Assembly: GCF_001905445.1 (NCBI RefSeq) | Contig: NZ_LIVQ01000008.1 | Span: 185,227 to 249,226, forward strand | Source: Streptomyces sp. CB00455 | GTDB lineage: Bacteria > Actinomycetota > Actinomycetes > Streptomycetales > Streptomycetaceae | Length of the DNA: 64,000 nt | Direction: 5' to 3' | Part shown: one piece after another, positions 51,517 through 60,486 of the stretch | How the letters are laid out: every line of letters begins with the position of its first letter | Numbering within the stretch: the first letter of the stretch is position 1 | The notes under the pieces: model-generated | Databases searched by the model: none | What the model was told of the DNA's origin: nothing | The model's input: the letters and a program-made list of their open reading frames with translations, nothing else | Translations under genes and position numbers: made by a program

Positions 51517-52721
51517 CCATCGACCAGACCCCCGACGACGGCTCGGCCGGCCGGCGCCGGCTGATCGAGGCCGGAGCGGCGGTCGGGCCGGGCGTGCGCG
51601 CCTGGCTCGGCTCCAACGTCCTCATCGGCCGCGATGTGACGATCGGCGCCAATGCCGTGCTGGCCGCGGACACCCTCACGCTGGGCGACGGCGTCACCAT
51701 CGGCGACCACTGCGACCTGCGCGCCGGCACCCTCTTCCTGGGTGACGCGACCGAGCTCCAGGCCTCGGTCACCGTGCTCGTCGCCGACGCCTTCGAGGTC
51801 GAGGGCGGCGGGCGCATCGAGTCCGGGACGCATGTCACCTGCCGCTCCTTCCAGGCCGACCGGCTGCTCTACCTCGGTCAGGGCACCAGCGTCGGCTACG
51901 GCGGCACCACCGCCTCCACCTCGCACGTCGTCCTGGGCGCCCGGGTGGCGATCGGACCGCACAGCGTCCTCAACGCCAACCACCCGATCATCCTGGGCGA
52001 CCAAGTCGGTTCCGGCTCCCACCTGACCATCTGGACCCATGGATTCCACTTCGGTCACCGGCTCCTGGACGGCTACCCGGCGACCTTCGCGCCCGTGCGC
52101 ATCGAGCGCAACGTCTGGCTCGCCTACCACGCCACCGTGCTTCCGGGGGTGACCATCGGCGCCGACACCATCGTCGCCGCCGGCAGCGTCGTCAGCCGCG
52201 ACCTGCCCGCCGGAGTACTGGCGGGCGGCGTGCCCGCCGCCGTCAAACGCACCCTGGAACCGCGACCCCCGAAGGACGAGGAGGCCCACCGGCGCGTGGA
52301 CGCCCTGCTCGACGAATGGATCGCCGAGCTCCAGTGGAAGGGCCTCGGCGCCGAGCGCACCCCCGACGGCGGCATCGACGTCGAGGGCCGCCACCGCGTG
52401 CTGCTGGTCACCGAGGACACCTGCCTCGACGCCGTCCACGCCCATGCCAACGCGGCCCACCGGCGCGGATTCCACCTGCTCGCCGTGGACGACCGCCCCG
52501 ACCTGCGTCCCTGGACCAGCCGCAGCCGCGCCCTGTTCGAACTGCGCTCCGGGCGGCTCACCGGCGGCCTCGACGAGGTCGGCCACGACCTGCGCGACTT
52601 CCTGCGGCGCAACGCCCTGCCCTGCGGCGACCAACTGCCCTTCCGCAGCCTGCCCGTCGAGGGATTCGCCCGGCTGGCCGCGCTCACCTCCAAGCCCACC
52701 ACCACCGGGAACGGCCGATGA
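51513..52721 (+). CDS. Hexapeptide-repeat (LbH) acyltransferase with C-terminal domain
   Basis: 402 residues from GTG 51513 (GTGA overlap). Residues 20-240 are left-handed beta-helix repeats (VLIGRDVTIGANAVLAADTL, VLPGVTIGADTIVAAGSVVS, GVLAGGVPAAVKRTL), ending as in WbpD/CysE-type N- or O-acetyltransferases. The catalytic His may be in the HLTIWTHGFHFGH segment. A separate domain of about 150 residues follows (RVLLVTEDTCLDAVHAHANA) with no match I know. With the dehydrogenase and DegT aminotransferase it resembles the set used to make diacetamido uronates. Confidence 0.75.
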   Translation: MTIDQTPDDGSAGRRRLIEAGAAVGPGVRAWLGSNVLIGRDVTIGANAVLAADTLTLGDGVTIGDHCDLRAGTLFLGDATELQASVTVLVADAFEVEGGGRIESGTHVTCRSFQADRLLYLGQGTSVGYGGTTASTSHVVLGARVAIGPHSVLNANHPIILGDQVGSGSHLTIWTHGFHFGHRLLDGYPATFAPVRIERNVWLAYHATVLPGVTIGADTIVAAGSVVSRDLPAGVLAGGVPAAVKRTLEPRPPKDEEAHRRVDALLDEWIAELQWKGLGAERTPDGGIDVEGRHRVLLVTEDTCLDAVHAHANAAHRRGFHLLAVDDRPDLRPWTSRSRALFELRSGRLTGGLDEVGHDLRDFLRRNALPCGDQLPFRSLPVEGFARLAALTSKPTTTGNGR

Positions 52722-53551
52722 CCAGCACCCCCCGCCAGGCGCCCCACACCACCACGCCGCAGCACACGGCCCTGCCCGGGCCGGCCGGCGGCCCCCGCAA
52801 TCTGGACCTGCGCTACGCCGACCGCCCCGTGGACAGCGAGCACCCGCACTACTTCCCCTTCGTCGTCGACCACGCCGAGCCCTGGCTGCGGGGCCACCCG
52901 GACGGGCCGGTGTGCGAAGTGGGCTGCGCGGCCGGAGCGTTCGCCCACTACCTCCTGGGCCGCCACCCCGGCACCGACCTGACCTGCGTGGACCTCCAGC
53001 CCACGCTGATCGAGCAGGCCCGGCTGCGGGTGCCCGGCGCCCGCTTCCTGACCGGTGACGTGCTGCGCCCCGACACCCTGCCCGCCGGGCCGTTCACCAC
53101 CGTGTTCATGGTCGCCCTGCACAGCCACTTCGACGACCCCCAGCAGTGGATCGACGCGCTGCTGCGGCTGACCGCACCCGGTGGGCGCGCCTACGTCTTC
53201 GGCCTGTTCAACCCCGAACCGGTGGACGTCGTCATCCGGTTGCGCCATGCGGACAGCGACCCGGAGTGGCTGCCCGGGTGGAACCAGTTCTCCGTGCAGA
53301 CCGTCAGCCGGCTGCTGGACGCGGCCGGACTGCGGCACGCCTTCCACCGCTACCTGCCCACCGCACCCCGCGCCCGGCAGCCGCAGGACCCGCTGCGCTC
53401 GCACACCGTGCCCGACCCCGACGCCCACCCCGGCGCCACCGCGGACCCGGCGCTGGTCTACCTCAACGGCAGCCAGATGCTCCACCGCTTCGCCCTGCTG
53501 GAAATCCACCGGCCGGAGCCCGCAGCGGCCGCCGCCGGTGACCGGTCGTGA
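52718..53551 (+). CDS. SAM-dependent methyltransferase, class I
   Basis: 277 residues from ATG 52718 (ATGA overlap). Motif I is VCEVGCAAGAFAHYLLG, motif II LTCVDLQPTLIEQA, then LTGDVLRPDTLP, and TTVFMVALHSHFDDPQQWID. A small-molecule O-, N- or C-methyltransferase whose acceptor is unknown. Part of the coupled operon. Confidence 0.85.
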   Translation: MTSTPRQAPHTTTPQHTALPGPAGGPRNLDLRYADRPVDSEHPHYFPFVVDHAEPWLRGHPDGPVCEVGCAAGAFAHYLLGRHPGTDLTCVDLQPTLIEQARLRVPGARFLTGDVLRPDTLPAGPFTTVFMVALHSHFDDPQQWIDALLRLTAPGGRAYVFGLFNPEPVDVVIRLRHADSDPEWLPGWNQFSVQTVSRLLDAAGLRHAFHRYLPTAPRARQPQDPLRSHTVPDPDAHPGATADPALVYLNGSQMLHRFALLEIHRPEPAAAAAGDRS

Positions 53552-54795
53552 CAGGGCACCGGCAGCACCCGCCCGGCAGCGGCGGGTGCTGCGGCACGCC
53601 CGCCGTCCCTGCCGCGCCTGCCGTCCCCGCCGCGCCCGCCGTCCCCGCACGGCGCGGCCGCCTCGCCGCGCACGGGCACAACGTCTTCGCCGAGATGTCG
53701 GCCCTGGCCGAACGGTACGACGCCGTCAACCTCGGCCAGGGCTTCCCCGACACCGCGGGCCCCGACTCCGTCGTCGAGGCCGCCGTACGCGCGCTGCGCG
53801 CCGGCCACCACCAGTACCCGCCGGTCCCCGGGCTCCCCGCCCTGCGCCGCGCCATCGCCGACCACCAGCGGCGGCGCTACGGCCTGGACATCGATCCCGA
53901 CCGGGAGACCGTCGTCACCACCGGTGCCTCCGAGGCGCTCGCCGCCGCGCTGCTCGCGCTGACCTCGCCCGGCGACGAGGTCGTGGCCCTGGAGCCCTTC
54001 TACGACTCCTACGCCGCCTGCGCCACCCTGGCCGGCGCCACCCTGGTGCCGGTCCGGCTGCGGGCGCCCGACTTCACCCTGGACACCCGGGACCTGGCCG
54101 CCGCGATCACCGGGCGCACCCGGGTCCTGCTGCTCAACACCCCCCACAACCCGACCGGCGCGGTCCTCACCCCCGGACAGCTCCAGGAGGTGGCCGCGCT
54201 GGCCCGGGCCCACGACCTCCTGGTCATCTCCGACGAGGTCTACGAGCACCTGGTGTTCGAGGGCGTCCACCAGCCCATCGCAGCCCTGCCCGGCATGTTC
54301 GAGCGCACCGTCACCATCTCCTCCGCCGGCAAGTCCTTCTCCTTCACCGGCTGGAAGGTCGGCTGGGCGAGCGGCCCCGCCGATCTGGTCACCGCCGTCC
54401 GCGAGGTCAAGCAGCACCTCTCCTTCGCCGCCGGCACGCCCTTCCAGTACGCCGTGGCCGACGCCCTGCGCCTCCCCGAGGAGTACTTCACCGCCGCCAC
54501 GGACTCCCTGCGGCGACGCCGGGACCTGATGACCGACGGACTGCGCGCGCTCGGCTTCGACGTGCGGCCGCCGCAGGGCACGTACTTCATCACCGCCGAC
54601 ATCACCCCCCTCGGCGAGCGGGACGGGATGGAGTTCTGCCGTGCGCTGCCCGGCCGCGCCGGCGTCGCCGCCATCCCCCAGCAGGTCTTCTACGCCGACC
54701 CGGAGGCCGGGCGGCGCTACGTCCGCTTCGCGTTCTGCAAACGCGAGACCGTACTGCACGAGGCGCTGGACCGGCTGAAGGAGGGCCTGGCATGA
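53548..54795 (+). CDS. Class I/II aminotransferase (kynurenine/KAT-like)
   Basis: 415 residues from GTG 53548 (GTGA overlap). After a P/A repeat (APAVPAAPAVPAAPAVPA, about 18-36) the catalytic body starts. NLGQGFPDTAGP, HHQYPPVPGLPALRRAIADH, TTGASEALAAALLAL (PLP phosphate), TPHNPTGAV, ISDEVYEHLVF and SSAGKSFSFTGWKVGW with Schiff-base Lys262. This is the aminotransferase subgroup that also holds kynurenine and glutamine transaminases, and it acts on aromatic, sulfur or similar 2-oxo acids. It probably makes an amino acid building block. Confidence 0.85.
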   Translation: MTGHRQHPPGSGGCCGTPAVPAAPAVPAAPAVPARRGRLAAHGHNVFAEMSALAERYDAVNLGQGFPDTAGPDSVVEAAVRALRAGHHQYPPVPGLPALRRAIADHQRRRYGLDIDPDRETVVTTGASEALAAALLALTSPGDEVVALEPFYDSYAACATLAGATLVPVRLRAPDFTLDTRDLAAAITGRTRVLLLNTPHNPTGAVLTPGQLQEVAALARAHDLLVISDEVYEHLVFEGVHQPIAALPGMFERTVTISSAGKSFSFTGWKVGWASGPADLVTAVREVKQHLSFAAGTPFQYAVADALRLPEEYFTAATDSLRRRRDLMTDGLRALGFDVRPPQGTYFITADITPLGERDGMEFCRALPGRAGVAAIPQQVFYADPEAGRRYVRFAFCKRETVLHEALDRLKEGLA

Positions 54796-55883
54796 CCCCC
54801 GCCCGCGTCCCCCCCGTCCCAGCCCCCGCGCCCGTCCCCCACAACGGGCCGCTCGTCACCGAGGACGACATCGCCGCCGTGACCGAGGCCCTGCGCTCCG
54901 GATGGCTCGCCACCGGCCCCCGGACCGCGGCCCTCGAAGCGGCCTTCGCCGAGCGCTTCCACCCCCTGCACGCCTGCGCCGTCTCCTCGGGCACCGCGGG
55001 ACTGACGCTGGCGCTGCGCGGCGCCGGGCTCGGGGACACCGGCGCCACCGTCGCCGTCCCCACCTACGGCTGCTCCGCCCTGCTGGACGCCGTACTGGCC
55101 GCCGGCTGCACCCCACTGGTCGTGGACGTCACCGAGCGGACCCTGGGCATCGATCCCGAACGGCTCGACCCGGCGCACCCCCTCGACGCCGTCATCGCCG
55201 TACACACCCACGGCCACCCGGCGGATCTGGACGCCCTGCGCCCCAAGACCGCGCTGCTGGTGGAGGACTGCTGCCAGAGCCTCGGCGGCCGCGACGAGCG
55301 GGGCCGCCCCCTCGGCGCCATCGGGGACGCCTCGGTGTTCTCCTTCTACGCCACCAAGGTGATCGCCGCCGGTGAGGGCGGGATGCTCCTGCAGCGCGAC
55401 CCCGCGGCCCGCGAACACGTCCGCGGCTACCAGGACCCGGCCGCCCGCGAGGTCTACGCCCCCCGGTTCAACCACCGCCTCTCCGACCCGGCGGCGGCCC
55501 TGGCGCTCAGCCAGTTCCGCCGCCTCGACGACATCGCCGCGCACCGCCGCGCCGTCGCCGCCCGCTACACCGCGGCCCTGCCGCCGCACGTCGCGCCCCC
55601 GCCCGGGCTGGCCCCCGGCCAGGTGCCCTACCGCTACTGCCTGCGGGCCGCCGGCCGCGCCCAGCAGCAGCGGTGGATCGGCCACCTGCGCGCCGCGGGC
55701 ATCGCGGCCGACCCCCTGATCCCGGCCCGGCACCTGCTGCACCGGCAGCTGGGTCTGGAGCCGCGGGAGTACCCGGTGGCCGAACGCGTCGTGGACAGCA
55801 CCGTCTCGGTACCGCTGTTCGCCGCGCTGACCGGGGAACAGACCGACCGGGTGGCCGAGGCCCTGACCGGCCTGCCCGACTAG
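54792..55883 (+). CDS. DegT/DnrJ/EryC1-type sugar aminotransferase
   Basis: 363 residues from ATG 54792 (ATGA overlap). GPLVTEDDIAAVTEALRSGW and SSGTAGLTLALRGAGL at the N-terminus, VEDCCQSLGG, and SVFSFYATKVIAAGEGGMLL with Schiff-base Lys189. It transfers an amino group from Glu or Gln to a keto sugar, usually nucleotide-bound. It pairs logically with the 6-dehydrogenase, epimerase, LbH acyltransferase and PIG-L deacetylase of the cluster to make an amino-uronic acid or amino sugar. Confidence 0.85.
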   Translation: MTPARVPPVPAPAPVPHNGPLVTEDDIAAVTEALRSGWLATGPRTAALEAAFAERFHPLHACAVSSGTAGLTLALRGAGLGDTGATVAVPTYGCSALLDAVLAAGCTPLVVDVTERTLGIDPERLDPAHPLDAVIAVHTHGHPADLDALRPKTALLVEDCCQSLGGRDERGRPLGAIGDASVFSFYATKVIAAGEGGMLLQRDPAAREHVRGYQDPAAREVYAPRFNHRLSDPAAALALSQFRRLDDIAAHRRAVAARYTAALPPHVAPPPGLAPGQVPYRYCLRAAGRAQQQRWIGHLRAAGIAADPLIPARHLLHRQLGLEPREYPVAERVVDSTVSVPLFAALTGEQTDRVAEALTGLPD

Positions 55884-55902
55884 CGAATGAGAAGGACCGA
55901 CC

Positions 55903-56667
55903 GTGACGACACCCCTGCGCCCCGCCCCCGAGGAATCCCGGGAGGTTCGGGAGGCCCGGGAGGCCCGGCGGGCTTTCCTGGCCGGGCGGCTGGCCGCCGT
56001 CCGCGAGCGGATCGCCGACGCCGCCCGGGCGGCCGGACGCGACCACACCGGAATCACCCTCATCACCGTCACCAAGACCTGGCCCGCCGAGGACGTCCGC
56101 CTGCTGGCCGGGCTCGGCGTCCGCGACGTGGGTGAGAACCAGGACCAGCAGGCGTCCGCGAAGGCGGCGGCCTGCGCCGACCTCGCGCCGGCCCTGTCCT
56201 GGCACTTTATCGGGCAGCTCCAGAGCAACAAGGCTCCCTCGGTGGCCCGTTACGCCGACATGGTGCACTCCGTGGACCGCGCCTCCCTGGTGTCCGCCCT
56301 CGGCAAGGCCGCCCAGCGGGCCGAGCGGGACCTGCGCTGCCTGATCCAAGTGAGCCTGGACGCCGCCGCGGGCCGCGGCGGAGCCCACCCTGACGAGGTG
56401 CCCCGGATCGCCGCGCTCATCGCCGGCCTGCCCCGGCTCACGGTGGCCGGGGTGATGGCGGTGGCCCCGCCGCAGGAGCCGGCCGGCCCGGCGTTCGCCC
56501 TGTTGCGGCGGGTCCGGGAGCGACTGCTCGGCGAGCATCCGGGGGCCGTGGTGATGTCCGCCGGCATGAGCGGCGACCTGGAGGCCGCGATCGCCGCGGG
56601 TGCGACGCACGTCAGAGTGGGCTCGGCCGTCCTCGGCCACCGGCCGCCCGCGCCCCTGCCACACTGA
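55903..56667 (+). CDS. YggS/PROSC-type PLP-binding protein
   Basis: 254 residues from GTG 55903. The fold-type III barrel segment ITLITVTKTWPAEDVRLLA holds the PLP Lys58. It continues VGENQDQQ, WHFIGQLQSNKAPSVARYAD, and GATHVRVGSAVLGHRP. YggS proteins carry PLP and balance cellular PLP pools, without known catalysis. The chromosomal copy usually sits in the division cluster, so this is an additional one, placed right after two PLP aminotransferases. It could supply cofactor or have a racemase-like role. Confidence 0.8.
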   Translation: MTTPLRPAPEESREVREAREARRAFLAGRLAAVRERIADAARAAGRDHTGITLITVTKTWPAEDVRLLAGLGVRDVGENQDQQASAKAAACADLAPALSWHFIGQLQSNKAPSVARYADMVHSVDRASLVSALGKAAQRAERDLRCLIQVSLDAAAGRGGAHPDEVPRIAALIAGLPRLTVAGVMAVAPPQEPAGPAFALLRRVRERLLGEHPGAVVMSAGMSGDLEAAIAAGATHVRVGSAVLGHRPPAPLPH

Positions 56668-56699
56668 GGCCCCGCCGGGCACCGGTCCGCCCGTTGGTC

Positions 56700-56769
56700 A
56701 CCCTGACGTCACGTCAACACCCCTTGTTACACTGTCAGCTGTTTCGCGTCACCCCATAGGAGCCCCTCC
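56700..56769 (+). promoter_or_regulatory. Possible own promoter of hisS
   Basis: The 102-base gap before hisS is the largest in the rightward series. It contains CTGACG (56703) and TACACT (56728), spaced 19 bases apart, as weak -35/-10 candidates, plus a TAGGAG ribosome binding site. Independent expression would fit a self-protection gene. The call is weak. Confidence 0.3.
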
Positions 56770-58071
56770 GTGAGTCGTCTGCTGCCCACCGCTCCCTACC
56801 GAGGCACCAGGGATTTCCTCCCTGCCGAGATGTCCGTACGGCAGCAGGTGTTCGGCCATCTGTACGAGACGGTGGAGCGTTACGGCTACGGACGGTACGA
56901 CGGCCCGATCCTGGAGTCCGCGGAGATCTACGAGGCCAAGTCCGGCCAGGAGATCGCGAACCAGCAGCTGTACTCCCTCACCGACCGGGGAGGCCGCCGG
57001 ATCGCGCTGCGTCCGGAGATGACCCCCTCGGTCGCCCGTATGATCGCCGCCAACGCCGGCAGCCTCCAGTTCCCGGTGCGCTGGTACAGCCACGTCAACT
57101 GCCACCGCTACGAGCGTCCGCAGCGCGGCCGCACCCGTGAGCACTGGCAGCTCAACGTCGACGTCTTCGGGTCCGACAGCCCGAACTGCGAGATCGAGAT
57201 CTTCGACCTCATCCACGACGTGATGGGCTCGCTCGGCGCGACCCGCGACATGTGGGTGCTGCGGGTGGGCGACCGGGCCATCCTCAACAGCATCCTGCGC
57301 GACGTGGTGAAAGTGCCGGAGGGCGCACACCAGCAGACCATGGCGCTCATCGACCGCTGGGAGAAGGTGCCGGCCGAGAAGCTGCGCGAGGACGCCGCTG
57401 AGTTCGGCGTCGACGGCCGGATGTTCGACCTCCTGGAGTCCACGCTGCGCTCCGGAGCCGAGGTGCTGCCCGACCTCCCCGACGAGGTCCGGGAGGCTTC
57501 CCCGCTGGCCCAGGTGATGAAGAGCGAGGCCAAGGACCTCTTCGTCTTCGACCCCTTCATCGTGCGCGGACTCCAGTACTACACCTCCACCGTCTTCGAG
57601 GTGTTCGACCTCTCCCCGGCGAACAACCGCTCGCTCTTCGGCGGCGGCCGCTACGGAGACCTGGCCGGCCTCTTCACCAACCAGCGCATCCCCGGCATCG
57701 GCTTCGGCATGGGCGACGTCACCTTGCACGACTTCCTCGACACCCACGGCCTGCTGCCCGAGGCCAAGAACGAGGTCGACGTCGCCGTGATCCCCGTCGA
57801 CGACGAGCTGGTCCCGGCCTCCCGCGAGGTCGCCCGGCAGCTCCGGCAGGCCGGGATCCGCACCTCGACCACCCTGGAGCCGCGCAAGCTGGGCAAGGAG
57901 CTCTCCCGCGCCGACCGCAGCGGCGCCCGCTACGCGCTCATCGTCGGCCGCGACGAGTGGCAGCGCCAGGCCGTGGTCCTGCGGGACCTCAAGGGCGCCG
58001 CGCAGCACGAGATCGCCCTGGCCGAGGTGGCCGCCCACCTCACGGAGCGCCTGGCGACCACGGGAGCCTGA
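56770..58071 (+). CDS. hisS: Histidyl-tRNA synthetase, additional copy
   Basis: 433 residues, GTG 56770. Class II signatures are intact where expected: YRGTRDFLPAEMSVRQQVFG, ALRPEMTPSVARM, motif 2 YSHVNCHRYERPQRGRTREH, the His-binding loop VRGLQYYTSTVFEVF, and GGGRYGDLAGLF. The C-terminal anticodon domain reads DVAVIPVDDELVPASREVAR. Motif 3 reads GIGFGMGDVTLHDF, not the common G-x-G-x-E-R. The sequence differs from the usual Streptomyces HisRS (which starts near FKAPKGTYDL), so it is probably a second enzyme. Placement at the end of a biosynthetic operon suggests either resistance to a HisRS inhibitor or supply of histidyl-AMP/His-tRNA for biosynthesis. Confidence 0.85.
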   Translation: MSRLLPTAPYRGTRDFLPAEMSVRQQVFGHLYETVERYGYGRYDGPILESAEIYEAKSGQEIANQQLYSLTDRGGRRIALRPEMTPSVARMIAANAGSLQFPVRWYSHVNCHRYERPQRGRTREHWQLNVDVFGSDSPNCEIEIFDLIHDVMGSLGATRDMWVLRVGDRAILNSILRDVVKVPEGAHQQTMALIDRWEKVPAEKLREDAAEFGVDGRMFDLLESTLRSGAEVLPDLPDEVREASPLAQVMKSEAKDLFVFDPFIVRGLQYYTSTVFEVFDLSPANNRSLFGGGRYGDLAGLFTNQRIPGIGFGMGDVTLHDFLDTHGLLPEAKNEVDVAVIPVDDELVPASREVARQLRQAGIRTSTTLEPRKLGKELSRADRSGARYALIVGRDEWQRQAVVLRDLKGAAQHEIALAEVAAHLTERLATTGA

Positions 58072-58076
58072 TCCCC

Positions 58077-58115
58077 GGCGTCCGCGCGGGCCCCGGGCGG
58101 GGCCGCGCGGACGCC
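58077..58115 (+). terminator. Terminator after hisS, right edge of the cluster
   Basis: GGCGTCCGCGCGG and CCGCGCGGACGCC form a perfect 13-bp stem, and the 13-base interior can itself pair (CCCC with GGGG). It starts 5 bases after the hisS stop. Confidence 0.8.
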
Positions 58116-58141
58116 CCCGTACTGCTCCGTGCCCCTGCGGA

Positions 58142-58335
58142 CTACTCGGCCGTCTTCCAGAGGGTCACGGTCATGACGTAGTCGGGCATGCGGCCGGGGA
58201 TGCCCGCCTTGGACGGGACCCGCACGTCGGTGATCCGGAGCATCGCCAGGTGTTGCTCGCTGGTGACCGTGCACAGCACCGTGCCCTCGGCCAGGAATGT
58301 GCCCTCGTTCAGCTCCCGGGATGCCGAACTCCACG
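58142..58335 (-). pseudogene. C-terminal fragment of an unknown protein
   Basis: The reverse strand reads RELNEGTFLAEGTVLCTVTS and then RMPDYVMTVTLWKTAE before a stop. The beta-strand-like pattern looks like the end of a secreted or lipoprotein domain. Upstream of about 58335 the frame has no such character, so the gene is truncated. The opposite strand at 58370-58510 has another short readable piece (RSHAFEDPRYLDLVTAISEV) of unknown origin. Confidence 0.35.
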
Positions 58336-58589
58336 TCGAGCGACCTTGGGGGACACACCGGCAAGACCACCCCCCGGTGGTCTGTTCCGCCTCCGCTCCC
58401 ACGCCTTCGAAGACCCGCGCTACCTCGACCTCGTCACCGCCATCTCCGAAGTCCACAGGCCGGGCGCCACCCCGCCGAGACGACCAGACCCGGTGTCTTG
58501 GCACGAGGGTGACAACAGATGCCCCTTACGCCGACTCCGCTACCGCCGGGTCAGGCCCCACGGCAGCCGGATAGAGATGACGGGCTGCC

Positions 58590-59343
58590 TCACGGGCGGT
58601 CGCGACGAAGGGGCGGATGGCGGGGGGTGTACGACTTCAGCCAGACGGGAGCCCGGTCCAGGCGTGGTATGCCGGTGAGCGGGACGTAGGTGATGCCGGG
58701 ACGGGTGTAGAAGCGAGTGACCTGTTCGCCGACGATGACGGCGCCGGTCCCTGAAGCGACCACTTGCAGGGCTTCCACGAACGTCTCTATCTCGGGGCCC
58801 GGGGCGATCGGCCTGCCTTGTGGCGTGCGGTCGGGCCAGAGCTCCGAGAGCCATGCCCCGGGTGGCGCGCCGGCGACGCGTACGAGCGCGACGTCGGCGA
58901 GGTCCTCCATGGTCACGCTTTCGCGGCGGGCCAGGGCGTGGCGCGCGGGAAGTGCCAGCATCCGTGCCTCGGAGAAGACCACGGGCCCGACGACGATGTC
59001 GGGTTCGGTGACCGGCAGGGCGAGGGTCAGGATGTCGACCTCTCCCCCGCGGAGTCGCGCCAGGGCGTTGAAGAGCTGGACCTCGCGGATGCGGACGCGC
59101 CAGCCGGGCTCGCGTTCGGGGAACATGTCGCCCGCTTGGTAAACGATCTGGCCTGCGGCGGCACCCATGAAGCCGACCCGCAAAGCGTCGACGGTCGCCC
59201 GGGTGCTGCTGACAGCCCGGGCGAAGGCGGCCTGCATCTCCTCGTACGCGGGCCGGACTTCGCCGTGCGGCTGGTGGCCGAGCGGAGTCAGGCGAACGCT
59301 GCGGTTGGTGCGCTCGAACAACAGAGCCCCGACCTTGCGTTCG
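58590..59343 (-). pseudogene. LysR-family regulator, N-terminally truncated
   Basis: The readable frame begins IERKVGALLFERTNRSVRLT, which is the recognition helix end and wing of a LysR HTH. The first 30 or so residues, including the start and first HTH helices, are absent (an in-frame stop precedes Ile). The effector-binding domain is otherwise complete (VDALRVGFMGAAAGQIVYQA through ITYVPLTGIP). Without a full HTH it cannot be a normal regulator. The break adjoins the gene remnant at 59353. Confidence 0.65.
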
Positions 59344-59352
59344 ATCTACTTG

Positions 59353-59777
59353 ATGAGCGTGACCACGCGCATCACCTTCGACCTGCCCGGCGCCTCCGGC
59401 GGGTCCCAGACAGTCGACCTTCCCAACGACATCGCCCTCGCCCTGTACGACGGCCTCACGAACAGCCGTGCCGTCATCGACCCCAAGGCCGAGGACTTCG
59501 ACGAGCTCATCGCCTCCACCAGCCTGCTGAGTCGGCTCATCACCCACCTGGCCCCGTCCCGCGGACGTCACATCGCGGCGGCTGACGCCAACCGGCAGGG
59601 TTCCTGCGCTTCGTCCGCGAGGGCGGGACGACGGGCACCTCACCGGTTGCCGCGCGGATGGCCGTCGCCGCGGGATGCGGGGCGACGGAGTCACTGCGCG
59701 ACGGAGGGCCCCCGCGGAGGATCCCCCCGCTCGACCCCCTCCTGAGCGCCTACTTCGACGACGGCCAGCGCCGCTAG
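59353..59777 (+). pseudogene. Small hypothetical protein with a frameshift
   Basis: From ATG 59353 the product reads MSVTTRITFDLPGASG and IALALYDGLTNSRAVIDPKA. At about 59597 one base is missing. The natural C-terminus FLRFVREGGTTGTSPVAARM ... PPLDPLLSAYFDDGQRR continues in the next frame to TAG at 59775-59777. The intact family has about 140 residues and no known function. A single frameshift is the only visible lesion, so sequencing error is also possible. Confidence 0.5.
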
Positions 59778-59871
59778 GCCGCCAGTCGCTGGGCCCGTCA
59801 GTCGCTGGGCCCGTCAGGGCGTCCGCGCGCCGTGGATGTCGGCGCCGAGGGGGGACATCGCGAACTGCCCG

Positions 59872-60486
59872 TCAGCGTGCTTGCTCGGGAGCCGCCTTGG
59901 CCGCGCCGAGGGGGCGCTTGTAGTACCGCCAGGGGAACCAGCCGGCACCGACGGGGATCCAGCCCTCCGCCTCCATCCGCCGGTGCCGGCCGCCGGAGGC
60001 GAGCGGCACCCGGCAGTGCTCCCAGGGGCGGTCGGACGCCTCCACCTCGTGGAAGAGCGGACCGTACCCGACGAGGTGCCAGCCGTCCCGGCCGGCCTCC
60101 GCCAGGGCGGCCATCTCGGTGAACGCGGACACCGGACTGAGGATGCGGCGCTCGGCCGCGCCTGCGCCGCCGGCGGCCGGTCCGGCTGCGGTGGCGTCCG
60201 CGGGCTTGCCCGCGAACCGCTGCTGGGCGGCCTGGCGGCTCACTCCCAGGACGCGGCCGACGGTGTCCCAGCTGTGCCCGGCGGCCCGGGCCCCCTGGAC
60301 GGCCTCGCGCAGCAGCCGGCTCGCCTCCTCGGCGCCGACCCGGGAGGCATCCACCAGGCGCAGGTATCCGTCGGCGTCGTGCTCCAGCGACTCGGCCAGA
60401 CCCTCGGGGGCGCCGAGTACGGCGGCGGCGATGCCCTCCCGGATACGGACGGCCTCCTGCGGGCCGAGCAGCGGCTCGCCGCTCAT
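59872..60486 (-). CDS. HTH protein of a two-gene operon
   Basis: 204 residues from ATG 60486, overlapping the preceding stop (ATGA). Residues 1-60 are acidic and helical (EASRLLREAVQGARAAGHSW). TVGRVLGVSRQAAQQRFAGK (about 66-85) is a helix-turn-helix of the RNA-polymerase-sigma/antisense-like type. A C-terminal domain contains WHLVGYGPLFHEVE, WEHCRVPLASGG and GWIPVGAGWFPWRYYKRP, rich in Trp and Tyr. I recognise it as a conserved Streptomyces hypothetical type without assigned role. It may bind the TCAAGG palindromes upstream of its operon. Confidence 0.6.
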   Translation of the reverse strand: MSGEPLLGPQEAVRIREGIAAAVLGAPEGLAESLEHDADGYLRLVDASRVGAEEASRLLREAVQGARAAGHSWDTVGRVLGVSRQAAQQRFAGKPADATAAGPAAGGAGAAERRILSPVSAFTEMAALAEAGRDGWHLVGYGPLFHEVEASDRPWEHCRVPLASGGRHRRMEAEGWIPVGAGWFPWRYYKRPLGAAKAAPEQAR

